Origin: an uncultured Ruminococcus sp. | GTDB lineage: Bacteria > Bacillota > Clostridia > Oscillospirales > Acutalibacteraceae | NCBI GenBank assembly: GCA_902767845.1 | Contig: CACXIV010000014.1 | Coordinates: forward strand, 1-37,802 | Length of the DNA: 37,802 nt | Direction: 5' to 3' | Shown: positions 1 to 8,451 of the stretch, one piece after another | Layout of the letters: each line of letters starts with the position of its first letter | Position numbering within the stretch: position 1 is the first letter of the stretch | Program-made: the position numbers and the translations under genes | Notes under the pieces: generated by a model | Told to the model about the DNA's origin: nothing | Databases searched by the model: none | What the model saw: the letters and a program-made list of their open reading frames with translations, nothing else

Positions 1-97
1 GTACTGCACTCAAACTATTGAACCGCCGTGTACGGAACCGTATGCACGGTGGTGTGAGAGGTCGGCTGCTCAACTAATGGGCAGCCTCCTACTCGAT
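1..97 (+). mobile_element. 3' end of a group II intron (domains V and VI)
   Basis: The first 97 bases fold as the end of a bacterial group II intron. Positions 22-55 form a domain V-like hairpin: GAACCGCCGTG pairs with the CACGGTGGT side, and an inner TACGG/CCGTA stem lies between. Positions 56-97 form a domain VI-like stem (GGCTGC/GCAGCC), followed by CCTACTCGAT, which carries the unpaired branch-point-type A. The 3' splice site is probably at about 97. The intron body and any reverse transcriptase lie upstream of the window, so activity cannot be judged. Confidence 0.8.
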
Positions 98-548
98 TTG
101 CTTTATCGGGTTTACAGAGAGTTTTCTTAGATTGAATTTAATCCATTTGGATGCTTGGCGGACTAAATAATCCAGCTCGTCTTATGCGGCGTGACCGCGT
201 GCCGCGGTTGTCAGCGCGCCTTTGGATAGTACGGCTTAACATCAAATCGGATTAACGGCGCATTTAAACACGGGTGAGAAGGAGAGGTTTCTTGCCAATG
301 TAGGGTGCGCGAATCGGATGCAACGTCACGTTGCACGTTTTCTTAACGCTCGCTTCAAATCCCTTTGGATACTTAGCGGATTAAATAATCAGCTCGTCTT
401 ATGCGGCGTGAGTGATGGGAAAGCGCGGTATATCTCTCTCGCTAAAAACGTGCCACCGGCACGTTTTCTTAACGCTCGCCTTCAAATCCCTTTGGATACT
501 TAGCGGACTAAATAAATCAGGGTACCCTTGTGGGTACCCTGATTTATT
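98..548. repeat. Non-coding region with three diverged direct repeats beside tRNA-Arg
   Basis: No gene is supported here. A unit recurs at about 121-194, 333-411 and 459-520: GTTTTCTTA, then a TTTGGATACTTAGCGGA-type core, then TAAATAA and, in the first two copies, CTCGTCTTATGCGGCGTGA. The last copy is cut short by the hairpin next to the tRNA. The core TTCAAATCCCTTTGG (481-495, and again near 355) equals the T-arm/acceptor part of the adjacent tRNA-Arg, but in the opposite orientation. Perfect hairpins precede two copies (320-334 and 445-467, the latter AAAACGTGCC-ACC-GGCACGTTTT). It could be an intergenic repeat family, tRNA-derived debris or an old integration site. Confidence 0.6.
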
Positions 549-549
549 T
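510..549 (-). terminator. Rho-independent terminator of tRNA-Arg
   Basis: A perfect 18-bp inverted repeat (arms 510-527 and 532-549, loop of four bases) starts at the tRNA CCA end. Read on the minus strand, the stem ends in a T-rich arm (TGATTTATTTAG). The position directly after the tRNA fits a terminator. Confidence 0.7.
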
Positions 550-625
550 GGCCCGCCCAAAGGGATTTGAACCCCCGATCTCCGGAATCGGAATCCGTTG
601 CGTTATCCAGCTGCGCCATGGGCGG
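549..625 (-). tRNA. tRNA-Arg (anticodon CCG), CCA encoded
   Basis: Read on the minus strand, the acceptor stem CCGCCCA pairs with TGGGCGG, followed by discriminator G and an encoded CCA (549-551). The D-arm has GCGCAGCTGGATA. The anticodon loop TTCCGAT gives anticodon CCG, which reads the CGG arginine codon, and the T-arm contains GGTTCAAATCC. Total length is 77 nt. Confidence 0.95.
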
Positions 626-638
626 TCGTCCAAATTCT

Positions 639-667
639 ATTTTACTATATTATTCGGAATAATTCAA
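639..667 (-). promoter_or_regulatory. Promoter of tRNA-Arg
   Basis: On the minus strand, TTGAAT (662-667) and TAAAAT (639-644) are separated by 17 bases. The -10 box lies 13 bases before the mature tRNA 5' end, as expected for a tRNA promoter. Confidence 0.6.
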
Positions 668-699
668 TATCTATTTTTTCTAAAACGGTCTGTTGCGGC

Positions 700-1695
700 T
701 CACCAGTAGCAGCCGCCCTCGATTTTTTCGTAGCCCTTGGGTTTTTCCGCCTCGGATGCCGTTACCCACGCGTCGTTATACCAGTATGAGTATTTTTTGT
801 CCCAGCGCGAGCCTCGTATCCCGAACATCGTTTGCAAACATCCCCCCATATGTACTGCGATCTTGCCCATCTGCTTTATTCGCGCGGCAAGCTGAAAACC
901 GTACGCGCCGCATCCGAGCAGACAAACGTCGAAATCCTGCTTGGCTATCTCCTCAGTCATATAATCTATCGCGTCAAACCATGTCTTGAACCGGCTGTCC
1001 TGCGCGTCGGCTATGGTCTGTACAGCCTTTACGCATTTCAGGTCAAATTCAGGCAGCGTGTTGGCGCCGGGGAATATTTTTTCCCTGTTTTCAGTATATT
1101 GTTTTGCTATCGTATCGGTAAATGGGTGAACCACCAGCACCTTTTTTCCTTCCAAAACATGGGTCCAGTGATCCCGCGCTGAGCCGAGAGCGCCGTTTGG
1201 CGTGAGCGTCGCCTGAGGGCATAGCTTTTGACATATCCAGCTTTCGTTGACAAAATACATTATTCCCAGCAGATCGACGTATTTGCACGCCTCCGCCTCC
1301 AGCTCGCACCATTTCCACGCCGCCTGTTTGTCATGGGGGAAGAACCCTGCGTTAAAGCACAGGACGTCCAGCGGCTTTTGGTCAAGGCGCTCGGGGTCAA
1401 TGCCGTATTTGAAATACGTCTTGACGCAGTTTGTCAGTGCGAGTCCCTCGGTCGTGCCGAAACGTCCTGCCATGAACGGCTTTCCGTCCTCGACCGCCCT
1501 GACAAGCGCCTGCTTGCCTTCCTTCGCGCTGATTATCGGCATATTTCCGTACTTCTCGGGCTCAAGCCTTTTTTTTCGGAGCTTTTCTCCGATCAGCGGA
1601 AGGCTCTCGCCCTTGTAAAAAGCTTTTTCCGTTATCTCGCGGCGGAGAAATTCTTTTTTATCACTTTTAGAAAATTTTTCAAAATGAGTATCCAT
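700..1695 (-). CDS. Putative GT-D-fold-like glycosyltransferase
   Basis: This is a soluble protein of 331 residues with no signal peptide or membrane segment. It resembles the GT-D-like proteins found in surface polysaccharide loci. A conserved-looking AGRFGTTEG motif lies near residue 77, and the C-terminal half carries CLLGCGAYGFQLAARIK followed by a glycine-rich HMGGCLQTMFGIRG segment. I recognise the overall pattern but not a specific substrate. The ATG at 1695 is preceded by GAGGTG. It is divergent from the exopolysaccharide operon across a shared 235-bp promoter region, so a role in the same polysaccharide is plausible. The family call is moderate and the function inferred. Confidence 0.6.
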   Translation of the reverse strand: MDTHFEKFSKSDKKEFLRREITEKAFYKGESLPLIGEKLRKKRLEPEKYGNMPIISAKEGKQALVRAVEDGKPFMAGRFGTTEGLALTNCVKTYFKYGIDPERLDQKPLDVLCFNAGFFPHDKQAAWKWCELEAEACKYVDLLGIMYFVNESWICQKLCPQATLTPNGALGSARDHWTHVLEGKKVLVVHPFTDTIAKQYTENREKIFPGANTLPEFDLKCVKAVQTIADAQDSRFKTWFDAIDYMTEEIAKQDFDVCLLGCGAYGFQLAARIKQMGKIAVHMGGCLQTMFGIRGSRWDKKYSYWYNDAWVTASEAEKPKGYEKIEGGCYW

Positions 1696-1731
1696 GTCCG
1701 CACCTCATTTACAATCATATTCTACTGTTAT

Positions 1732-1759
1732 ATTATCACAAAATCTTGTTAAATGTCAA
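1732..1759 (-). promoter_or_regulatory. Promoter of the GT-D-like gene
   Basis: On the minus strand, TTGACA (1754-1759) is followed after 16 bases by GATAAT (1732-1737), with an extended TGT just before it. A shift of two bases gives TAATAT with an 18-base spacer. Confidence 0.55.
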
Positions 1760-1817
1760 ATATTAGGAAGAATTAAATAGGATTTTTTGTAAAAAACAGC
1801 AAAATAAAAGAAATTCA

Positions 1818-1846
1818 TTGACAAAATTGTCATGGTATGATAAAAT
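1818..1846 (+). promoter_or_regulatory. Promoter of the exopolysaccharide operon with overlapping palindrome
   Basis: TTGACA (1818-1823), a 17-base spacer and TAAAAT (1841-1846) make a good sigma-A type promoter about 85 bp before the first gene. The -35 box is embedded in TGACAA-AA-TTGTCA (1819-1832), an inverted repeat with two central bases. This could be a repressor site or chance in AT-rich DNA. Confidence 0.65.
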
Positions 1847-1930
1847 AAAGTAGTATATACATTTTATTATGGATATTTATTATAATTTTTTGGTTTTAAT
1901 ATTTTTCAGCAAAAAAAGGAGGGGTGTGCA

Positions 1931-3160
1931 ATGGGCAAAAAAAATAAAGATGACGTGCTGTTTCTGTGCCAATATTTTTATCCGGAGTACATTACCTCCG
2001 CAAAGCTTCCGTTCGACATAGCCCAGTATCTGGCAAAGCGGGGGCATACCGTAGGCGCGCTGTGCGGATATCCCAAGGAATACACCTTTCAGTACGACTG
2101 CCCGAGAAGCGAAACGGTCAAAAATGTCAGCATCAGCAGGGTCCGGTATTTTCATGTTAAGCGAAACAGGTTTTTGGGCAGGATCCTGAACATCGTGTCG
2201 TTCACCATGTTTTCCATGTTCCATGTTTTCCGCGTAAGGAATTACAAATGCGTCGCGGTTATATCCGATCCGCCGATCCTCCCGATAGTCTCGACTCTGG
2301 CGAAAAAGCTTTTCGGGACAAAGGTGGTTTTCATTGCGTATGATGTTTTTCCCGAGATAGCGATCGCGACAAAGAGCATAAAGCCAAAGGGCTGTTTCAG
2401 CAGCATGATGCGCCTTATCAATATGAAGGCGTATAAGAACGTCGATAAGGTCGTGGCGCTGACGGATGAGATGAAGGACTTTATCGCCGAAAGCAGACCC
2501 GGAGTCACGGCTGATCAAATCACGGTGATCCCAAACTGGGCTACAGAGAATTTGAGCAGGAACCCTGTTCCGGAGAACTACAGGATAATGGATTATAATG
2601 AAAACCAGTTTGTCGTTTCTTATTTCGGCAATATGGGCACCTGTCAGGACATGGATACGCTGCTCGAGGCCGCAAAGAGGCTGAAGAGCAATAAAAAGAT
2701 CCAGTTCCTGTTTGCCGGTCACGGCAACAAGATCCTCCCGACTCTAAAGTTTATCGACGAAAACAATCTCGATAATATCGAGCTCTGGGAATTTCTTGAC
2801 GGCGAGAGATTCGAGGCGGCTATATCCGTCAGCTCAGCCTGCGTCGTGAGCCTTGAAAAGGGGCTTAAGGGCACCTGCGCGCCGAGCAAGTATTATACTT
2901 ACCTCAACATGGGCAGCGCCGTTATTTCGATAGGAGAGACCGACTCCTACATCTCAAAGGAGGTCGTATCGGAAAAGATAGGCTTCTGCGTGGAGGTCGG
3001 CGACGTCGATTCGCTGGTGAAGAACCTTGAGTATATGTCTGAGCATATGGAAGAAACAAACCTTATGGGCAGCAGGGCAAAGCGGCTTTCGCGTGAAAAA
3101 TACGATAAAAAGCTGAGCCTTAGCAAATACGCCGAGGTAATCGAATCGGTATTGGAATAG
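1931..3160 (+). CDS. Glycosyltransferase family 4 (WbuB/WcaI-like)
   Basis: This GT-B-fold glycosyltransferase of 409 residues is likely cytosolic or membrane-associated and adds a sugar to a lipid-linked polysaccharide intermediate. The N-terminal FLCQYFYPE opening and the VISDPP segment (about residue 105) are typical of the WbuB-like branch of GT4. The C-terminal nucleotide-sugar domain shows FAGHGNK and APSKYYTYLNMG. The ATG at 1931 follows a strong AAGGAGGGG site. It is the first gene of a 14-gene same-strand operon, only 5 bp from the next. Donor and acceptor cannot be read from the sequence. Confidence 0.85.
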   Translation: MGKKNKDDVLFLCQYFYPEYITSAKLPFDIAQYLAKRGHTVGALCGYPKEYTFQYDCPRSETVKNVSISRVRYFHVKRNRFLGRILNIVSFTMFSMFHVFRVRNYKCVAVISDPPILPIVSTLAKKLFGTKVVFIAYDVFPEIAIATKSIKPKGCFSSMMRLINMKAYKNVDKVVALTDEMKDFIAESRPGVTADQITVIPNWATENLSRNPVPENYRIMDYNENQFVVSYFGNMGTCQDMDTLLEAAKRLKSNKKIQFLFAGHGNKILPTLKFIDENNLDNIELWEFLDGERFEAAISVSSACVVSLEKGLKGTCAPSKYYTYLNMGSAVISIGETDSYISKEVVSEKIGFCVEVGDVDSLVKNLEYMSEHMEETNLMGSRAKRLSREKYDKKLSLSKYAEVIESVLE

Positions 3161-3165
3161 ATATT

Positions 3166-4035
3166 ATGGAAAATAAAAGCTGCCGCGCGAGCGTAAGCGT
3201 CGTTATCCCGTTTTACTCAAACGCCGAATGGCTGTGCGAGGCGGTCGACAGCGTGCTTGCGCAGGATTACGATAACTTTGAGATCGTCGTAGTCAACGAC
3301 GGCTCAAAGGAAGACGTAAGCGGATTTTTGGAACGCTACGGCGATAAAATAAAATATTTTGAAAAAGAGAACGGCGGCTGCGCCTCCGCGAGAAACCGCA
3401 GCGTTGCCGAAGCGTCGGGAGAGTACCTTGCTTTTTTGGATTCGGACGATCTTTGGACAGAGGGAAAGCTGTCGCGCCAGATGGAAAAAATGCGCGAATA
3501 CGGAGCGGCGTGGTCGTATACCGACTTCGAGGTTTTCGGCGAATCCGTCGCGACCGAGCGCAGGGTCATGGTACGCGGAGCTAAGGAAGGGATGTACAAA
3601 ACCATCTCGCCCTACACCGGCACCCCCACGGTGATCGTGAAAAAATCTTTGATCACCGATAACGGGCTGACCTTTTGCGAGGGCTTTCGCTACGGACAGG
3701 ATGATATTTTTTGGGAAAGGCTCATTGACCTCGAGCCGGTGCTCTATATCCCCGAGGTGCTCGCGAGGGTCAGGATGCGCGGCAACAACGCGGCGAGAAG
3801 AGCCGCTGTGCAGATCCACGCGAGGGTGGAATTTTACGACAAGTGCGCCGAGCTGATACCGGGCTTTAAGGGAAAATGCTCTTGGATTTACAGGCTCGCT
3901 GTCGCGCTGTGCAGGTTCGGGCGGATATTCGTCCCCGAAAAAAAGCTGAACGGCGGTTTTACCGAGTTCATTGCGAGGGTGATGTTTGCCGTTCCGTATC
4001 TGCTTTTTAAAATCGACAGAAAGCTTCACGGGTGA
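3166..4035 (+). CDS. Glycosyltransferase family 2
   Basis: This GT-A-fold enzyme of 289 residues has a family-2 N-terminus: SVVIPFYSNAEWLCEAVDSV, then VVVNDGS, and the metal-binding DSDD near residue 91. NGGCASARN precedes it, as in many GT2 proteins. The C-terminal third is basic and hydrophobic (VMFAVPYLLFKI) and may sit on the membrane. No strong Shine-Dalgarno is seen before the ATG, so translation may be coupled to the upstream gene 5 bp away. Its stop overlaps the start region of the deacetylase gene. Confidence 0.85.
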   Translation: MENKSCRASVSVVIPFYSNAEWLCEAVDSVLAQDYDNFEIVVVNDGSKEDVSGFLERYGDKIKYFEKENGGCASARNRSVAEASGEYLAFLDSDDLWTEGKLSRQMEKMREYGAAWSYTDFEVFGESVATERRVMVRGAKEGMYKTISPYTGTPTVIVKKSLITDNGLTFCEGFRYGQDDIFWERLIDLEPVLYIPEVLARVRMRGNNAARRAAVQIHARVEFYDKCAELIPGFKGKCSWIYRLAVALCRFGRIFVPEKKLNGGFTEFIARVMFAVPYLLFKIDRKLHG

Positions 4036-4037
4036 TT

Positions 4038-4766
4038 ATGAAAAGATATTTTTGGTCTTTGATTCAAAAGATAACCGAGCTTTTCGGAAGATTTCAAAGC
4101 GGCGGCGCGTATGTGCTGATGTTCCATAACGTCTGCGGAGATAACGAGATCCCCGGCGACAAAAGCATTTCCGTTACCGCATCCGCTTTTGAGAGCTTTA
4201 TTAACGCGCTGATCGCCGGAGACGTTCGGTTCGCTCTGGTAAGCCGGCTCAGCGATGCCGCCTCAAGCGGCGCGGTCGTTATCACCTTTGACGATATGTT
4301 TTTGAGCGCGTACGAGAACGCGGTGCCGCTCCTTGAGGAAAAGAAGATCCCTTACTGCGTTTTTATCAGCGATCGCTTTATCGGCGCGGACGGCTATGTT
4401 TCCCCCGAACAGATACATAAGCTTTCGCAGAGCGCTCTGTGCACCGTCGGGTTCCATTCCGCCGGTCACAAGATGCTCAGAGGTCTGAGCGACGACGAAG
4501 CGAAAAACGAGCTTGTCCGGACAAGGCTCAGCGGGATAACCGGCAAAAGCGCCGAATATTTCGCGTTCCCTTACGGCTCGCTCTACGCTTGCGGAGAAAA
4601 AAAGGCGAGGCTTGCAAAGGGGCTTTACAAATACTCGTTTTCGACCGTATCGGCAAGATGCTCGGCAAAGCTGCTGAAAAAGCGGCCGTATTATCTTCCG
4701 AGAATAAATGTTTGCGGCGACAACTGCTCGTCAATACAAAAAAGGCTGATCAAACAGTCGCGTTAA
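4038..4766 (+). CDS. Polysaccharide deacetylase (NodB homology, CE4)
   Basis: The protein is 242 residues with a NodB-type fold. The metal-binding pattern is present: TFDD at residues 83-86, and H140 and H144 in FHSAGH. FAFPYGS follows, as in carbohydrate esterase family 4. Such enzymes remove N-acetyl (or O-acetyl) groups from polysaccharides. No clear signal peptide is visible, so it may act on the inner membrane face or on a lipid-linked intermediate. The GTG at 4032 is in frame, but the ATG at 4038 is chosen as more usual; both overlap or abut the previous stop. CE4 membership is firm, the substrate is not. Confidence 0.8.
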   Translation: MKRYFWSLIQKITELFGRFQSGGAYVLMFHNVCGDNEIPGDKSISVTASAFESFINALIAGDVRFALVSRLSDAASSGAVVITFDDMFLSAYENAVPLLEEKKIPYCVFISDRFIGADGYVSPEQIHKLSQSALCTVGFHSAGHKMLRGLSDDEAKNELVRTRLSGITGKSAEYFAFPYGSLYACGEKKARLAKGLYKYSFSTVSARCSAKLLKKRPYYLPRINVCGDNCSSIQKRLIKQSR

Positions 4767-4769
4767 GCT

Positions 4770-5924
4770 ATGAAAATACTACATCTTATTTTGCTGGGCA
4801 GCTACACCGACGGCTTTTCGTATCAGGAGAACCTGCTGCCTAAATATCACAAAAAGGCGGGTCACGAGGTCGAGATAATCACCTCCGTGCTCGTTCGCGA
4901 CAGCGGCGGCAATTACGCCGATTATCGGGGAGACCTTGAGTACACCGATCAAAACGGCATAGAGGTTGTCAGGATTCCGTACAGACCGCCGAAAAAGCTG
5001 TCAAAAATATTCAGAAGGTACAAGGGGCTTTACCCGGCGCTTGAAAGGGCAAAGCCCGATATAATGTTTATCCACGGGTGCCAGTTCGCGGATATGGATA
5101 TCGTCGCGAAGTATCTCGGCGCTCATCCGCAAATCCGGGTTTTTGTCGACAATCACGCCGATCTTAACAACAGCGCCCGAAACTTTTTTTCAAAGAACAT
5201 TCTTCACAAGCGCCTCTGGAAGAGCCGCGCGAGGATGATCGAGCCGTTCGCGGAAAAATTCTACGGCGTTGTGCCGGCGAGGGAGGACTTCCTCAAAGAG
5301 ATCTACGGTCTGCCCGAGAGCAAGTGCGGACTGCTGGTGATGGGCGTCGACGACGACGAGGCGCAAAAGGCGCTCGCCCCCGGGGTGAGGGCTGAAAGAA
5401 GAAGGGAATACGGCGCGTCGGACAGCGATTTCGTTATCGTCACCGGCGGCAAGATCGACGAGAACAAGCCACAGGTGATCTCGCTGATGAGGGCGGTGAA
5501 CAGCCTGCCCGACAAAAGCGTAAGGCTGATAGTTTTCGGCAGCGTTTCAGACATGCTCAGGCAGGACTTTGAAAAAAGCCTCGGCGACCGTGTCGAATAT
5601 ATCGGCTGGCGCTCCTCCGCGGAGATATACTCCGACTTTGCCGCGGCGGATCTTGTCGCGTTCCCGGGACTTCACTCCGTTTTGTGGGAGCAGGCGGCCG
5701 GAATGGGCAAGCCCTGCGCGTTCAAGAGGATAAAGGGCTTTGAGCATGTCGATCTGGGAGGAAACTGCGTTTTCTTTGAAAACGACAGCGAGGAAGAATA
5801 TACGCGCGTGATCGCCCTGGCGAAAAAAAACATAGCCGCTATGAAAAAATCGGCGGAGGAAAAGGGCATGAAGGCGTTTTCATACCGCGAAACAGCGAAA
5901 AGGGCTATCGGACAAAACGCGTAA
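4770..5924 (+). CDS. Glycosyltransferase family 4
   Basis: This GT-B-type protein of 384 residues starts 3 bp after the deacetylase gene. The N-terminus (MKILHLILLGSYTDGFSYQE) and the ITS segment after HEVEI match the acceptor domain. The C-terminal donor domain has VTGGKIDENKP, the AADLVAFPG strand and HSVLWEQAAGMGKP in the place of the EX7E motif. It probably adds a single sugar in the exopolysaccharide repeat. Linkage and donor are unknown. Confidence 0.82.
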   Translation: MKILHLILLGSYTDGFSYQENLLPKYHKKAGHEVEIITSVLVRDSGGNYADYRGDLEYTDQNGIEVVRIPYRPPKKLSKIFRRYKGLYPALERAKPDIMFIHGCQFADMDIVAKYLGAHPQIRVFVDNHADLNNSARNFFSKNILHKRLWKSRARMIEPFAEKFYGVVPAREDFLKEIYGLPESKCGLLVMGVDDDEAQKALAPGVRAERRREYGASDSDFVIVTGGKIDENKPQVISLMRAVNSLPDKSVRLIVFGSVSDMLRQDFEKSLGDRVEYIGWRSSAEIYSDFAAADLVAFPGLHSVLWEQAAGMGKPCAFKRIKGFEHVDLGGNCVFFENDSEEEYTRVIALAKKNIAAMKKSAEEKGMKAFSYRETAKRAIGQNA

Positions 5925-5936
5925 CACGGTGATAAT

Positions 5937-7154
5937 ATGAGGATAATTTTTGGCTGCTCGGGCTGTTCGCAGAGAAAGTTTGAGGAGCTTGAAAAAAAAT
6001 ATAAGATCAGCTCGGGTCACGCTATCCAAAAATACGATCTGCTTTTGAGCAGGGGCTTCACTTCAAACGGAGTTGACATAAGCGTGATCTCCGGGCTCCC
6101 GGTCAACCGCGGCGTAACGGACAAAAAGCTGATACGCGAACGGGATGACCGCGAAAGCGACGTGGGGTATCACTACATCACAACGCTGAACCTGCCGGGA
6201 CTGAGGCAGCTCATGATATTTTTCGGAGCGCTTTTCGGCGTGCTGAGGCTGAAAAAGGACAAGGAGACCTTCGCGGTTTTCGACTCACTTAACATCGCCT
6301 GCGCTCTCGGTATGATATTCGGCTGCAAGATCAGAAGGATAAAAACAGCCGCGATCGTGACCGACCTGCCGGAGATGGAGCACAACAGCTCCTTTGTAAG
6401 GCGGATCAACAACAGTATTTTTAAAATGACCGACTCGTTTATTTTGCTGACGGAGCAGATGAACGAGCGTGTAAATAAAAAGGACATGCCGTATATCGTG
6501 CTCGAGGGTCACGTCGACAGCGACGCCCCGCTTCCCGGGGAACAGCTCAAATACGAGGAGATCAACGGGAAAAAGACGATCCTTTACGCCGGAAGCATAA
6601 AGAAGATCTACGGCATCCAAAGCCTTGTAAACGGTTTTTTGCAGGCGAATATAGCCGATTCCGAGCTCAGGATCTACGGCAGCGGCGATTTTCTGCCGGA
6701 GCTCGAGGCGCTCTGTGAAATTGACAGCAGAGTAAAGTACATGGGCGTCGCCGACAACGCCGAGATCGTCCGTCAGGAGCAAAAGGCGTCTTTGCTTGTG
6801 AATCCGCGTCCCCCGGAGCCGGAATACACAAGGTATTCGTTCCCGTCCAAAAACATGGAATACATGGCTTCGGGCACTCCGCTGCTGACAACGGCGCTGC
6901 CCGGCATGCCGGGGGAGTATTATCCGTACGTGTTTATTCTTGAGGATCATTCCGCCGGGGGGATCTGCGCGGAGCTTAAACGGATCCTCGCGCTCAGTCC
7001 CGCGGAACGACGGACGATGGGAGAACGCGCCCGGGAGTTTGTGCTTAAAAACAAATCAAATACAGCGCAGGCTAAAAAAATAACCGACTTTTTGTCTGAA
7101 ACGAGCAGGATAAATGATTCAGCCGAAAATAAAAGAAACAATAAAAAAAGTTAA
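5937..7154 (+). CDS. Glycosyltransferase family 4
   Basis: This is a 405-residue GT-B-type protein. The C-terminal domain shows ILYAGSIKKIYGIQSLVNGF, LRIYGSGDF and PSKNMEYMASGTPLLTT, the usual nucleotide-sugar binding run of GT4. The N-terminal domain is less typical and opens with MRIIFGCSGCSQRKFEELEK. The last 41 bases overlap the start of the polymerase gene in another frame, which fits translational coupling. Confidence 0.82.
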   Translation: MRIIFGCSGCSQRKFEELEKKYKISSGHAIQKYDLLLSRGFTSNGVDISVISGLPVNRGVTDKKLIRERDDRESDVGYHYITTLNLPGLRQLMIFFGALFGVLRLKKDKETFAVFDSLNIACALGMIFGCKIRRIKTAAIVTDLPEMEHNSSFVRRINNSIFKMTDSFILLTEQMNERVNKKDMPYIVLEGHVDSDAPLPGEQLKYEEINGKKTILYAGSIKKIYGIQSLVNGFLQANIADSELRIYGSGDFLPELEALCEIDSRVKYMGVADNAEIVRQEQKASLLVNPRPPEPEYTRYSFPSKNMEYMASGTPLLTTALPGMPGEYYPYVFILEDHSAGGICAELKRILALSPAERRTMGERAREFVLKNKSNTAQAKKITDFLSETSRINDSAENKRNNKKS

Positions 7155-8451
7155 TATCAGGCTTGTTATCGGCGTGTATATCATCGTGTTCACGATCTCG
7201 CCGTTCATCAAGCAGGCGACAAGCAGCTTTTTGACCACATATTTTTATATGGTGATAGCCGTGATAACCGTCGCGTTCACCTTCATAACATGCGGACTAA
7301 AGGATATCAAGGACTTTGTTTTTCTGCTTGCGCCGTTCGTGCTGTTCCAGGCGCTGGAGATGATCACCTCCGACGCCGAAAGGATGCTGCTGCTCGGCTA
7401 TCAGATACTTTTGTTCATGCTGCCGGTCTGCCTCGGGTTTTATATAATAAGAAATTCGGAAAAGAACGGAAGGGGGAACCTAAAGGTATTCTCCGCGTTT
7501 ATCATCCTCGCCTTTTCCGTGACTGTTGTAACCACGGTCATCGGCTGTATCAACAATCCTAACGCGGCTCGCCTGCTCGCGACGACTGCCACCTCGCAGG
7601 ATTCCACCGCGGTAAAATTCAATTGGCAAAACATCGGAGGCTTCTCCTTTGTATATTCTTGCACCCTGCTGTATCCGCTTGTTGTGCTCGGCTTTAAGCA
7701 AAAAAAGATACCGCTGTTTTTCGTTATACTGTTCGCGGTCGCCGAGTTCGTGCTCGCCGTCAATACCGAGTACACGATCTCGCTGATGCTTATTCTTTTC
7801 AGCTCGCTGATGTTCCTTCTTCCGAGGGATCTCACGCCAAAGCAGTTCATCATCATCTCTGTGGCCGGACTTGTGGTGGTCATAACCTTCAGCAGCCTTG
7901 TAGCGGTGCTGATGGATCATATCGGTAATTTGATCGGCAACAAGATCATGGCGGAAAAAATGAGCTCGGTATTCAGCGGCAGGGAAGCGATGGAGGCTAT
8001 GGAGGATCGCCGCATGGTGCGCTACATGACCTCTGTTGAGACCTTCCTGAAAAACCCGCTTTTCGGGTGCTTTACGGACGGCAACTTCAAGTCAAAGATC
8101 GGCGGTCATTCGTTTATTCTCGATAATCTCGCAAAGTACGGAGTAATCGGGATAACGCTCATGTTTTTTATGTATAAGCAGATATTCAAGATGTTTTATA
8201 AGCCGTTGGCGAATATAATGGGATTCGGCTTTGTGACATGGCTTTTTGTTCAGCCGATCGTATTGTCGGCGCTGAACCCGGGGATGTGGCTTGACAACCT
8301 TTGCCTCTTTGCCCCGATACTGCTGATCACGATATTTGGAGTTGAAAAAAAGAATGAAAGTGCTTTGGATCGTAAATACGGCGCTGGAACCGATCAGCTT
8401 AAAATTAAATCAAAAGCCGGTCAACGGCCTGTGGATGAGCGCGTTTCTTGA
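7114..8451 (+). CDS. Wzy/O-antigen-ligase-like polysaccharide polymerase
   Basis: This polytopic membrane protein of 445 residues has about ten hydrophobic segments from residue 15 to 410. A large central loop near residues 290-345 contains SGREAMEAMEDRRM and FLKNPLFGCF, then GGHSFILDNLAKYGVIG. That loop and its histidine are typical of the O-antigen polymerase/ligase superfamily, which joins repeat units on the outer membrane face. The last 32 or so residues after FGVEKK are encoded within the next gene and look unlike a real C-terminus. An ABC exporter sits in the same operon, which is unusual for a polymerase of this type. Confidence 0.75.
   Translation: MIQPKIKETIKKVNIRLVIGVYIIVFTISPFIKQATSSFLTTYFYMVIAVITVAFTFITCGLKDIKDFVFLLAPFVLFQALEMITSDAERMLLLGYQILLFMLPVCLGFYIIRNSEKNGRGNLKVFSAFIILAFSVTVVTTVIGCINNPNAARLLATTATSQDSTAVKFNWQNIGGFSFVYSCTLLYPLVVLGFKQKKIPLFFVILFAVAEFVLAVNTEYTISLMLILFSSLMFLLPRDLTPKQFIIISVAGLVVVITFSSLVAVLMDHIGNLIGNKIMAEKMSSVFSGREAMEAMEDRRMVRYMTSVETFLKNPLFGCFTDGNFKSKIGGHSFILDNLAKYGVIGITLMFFMYKQIFKMFYKPLANIMGFGFVTWLFVQPIVLSALNPGMWLDNLCLFAPILLITIFGVEKKNESALDRKYGAGTDQLKIKSKAGQRPVDERVS

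Noticed and set aside
318-503. 61-codon ORF in the repeat region before tRNA-Arg
   Set aside because: It spans two repeat copies and a perfect hairpin, with no ribosome binding site or family pattern.
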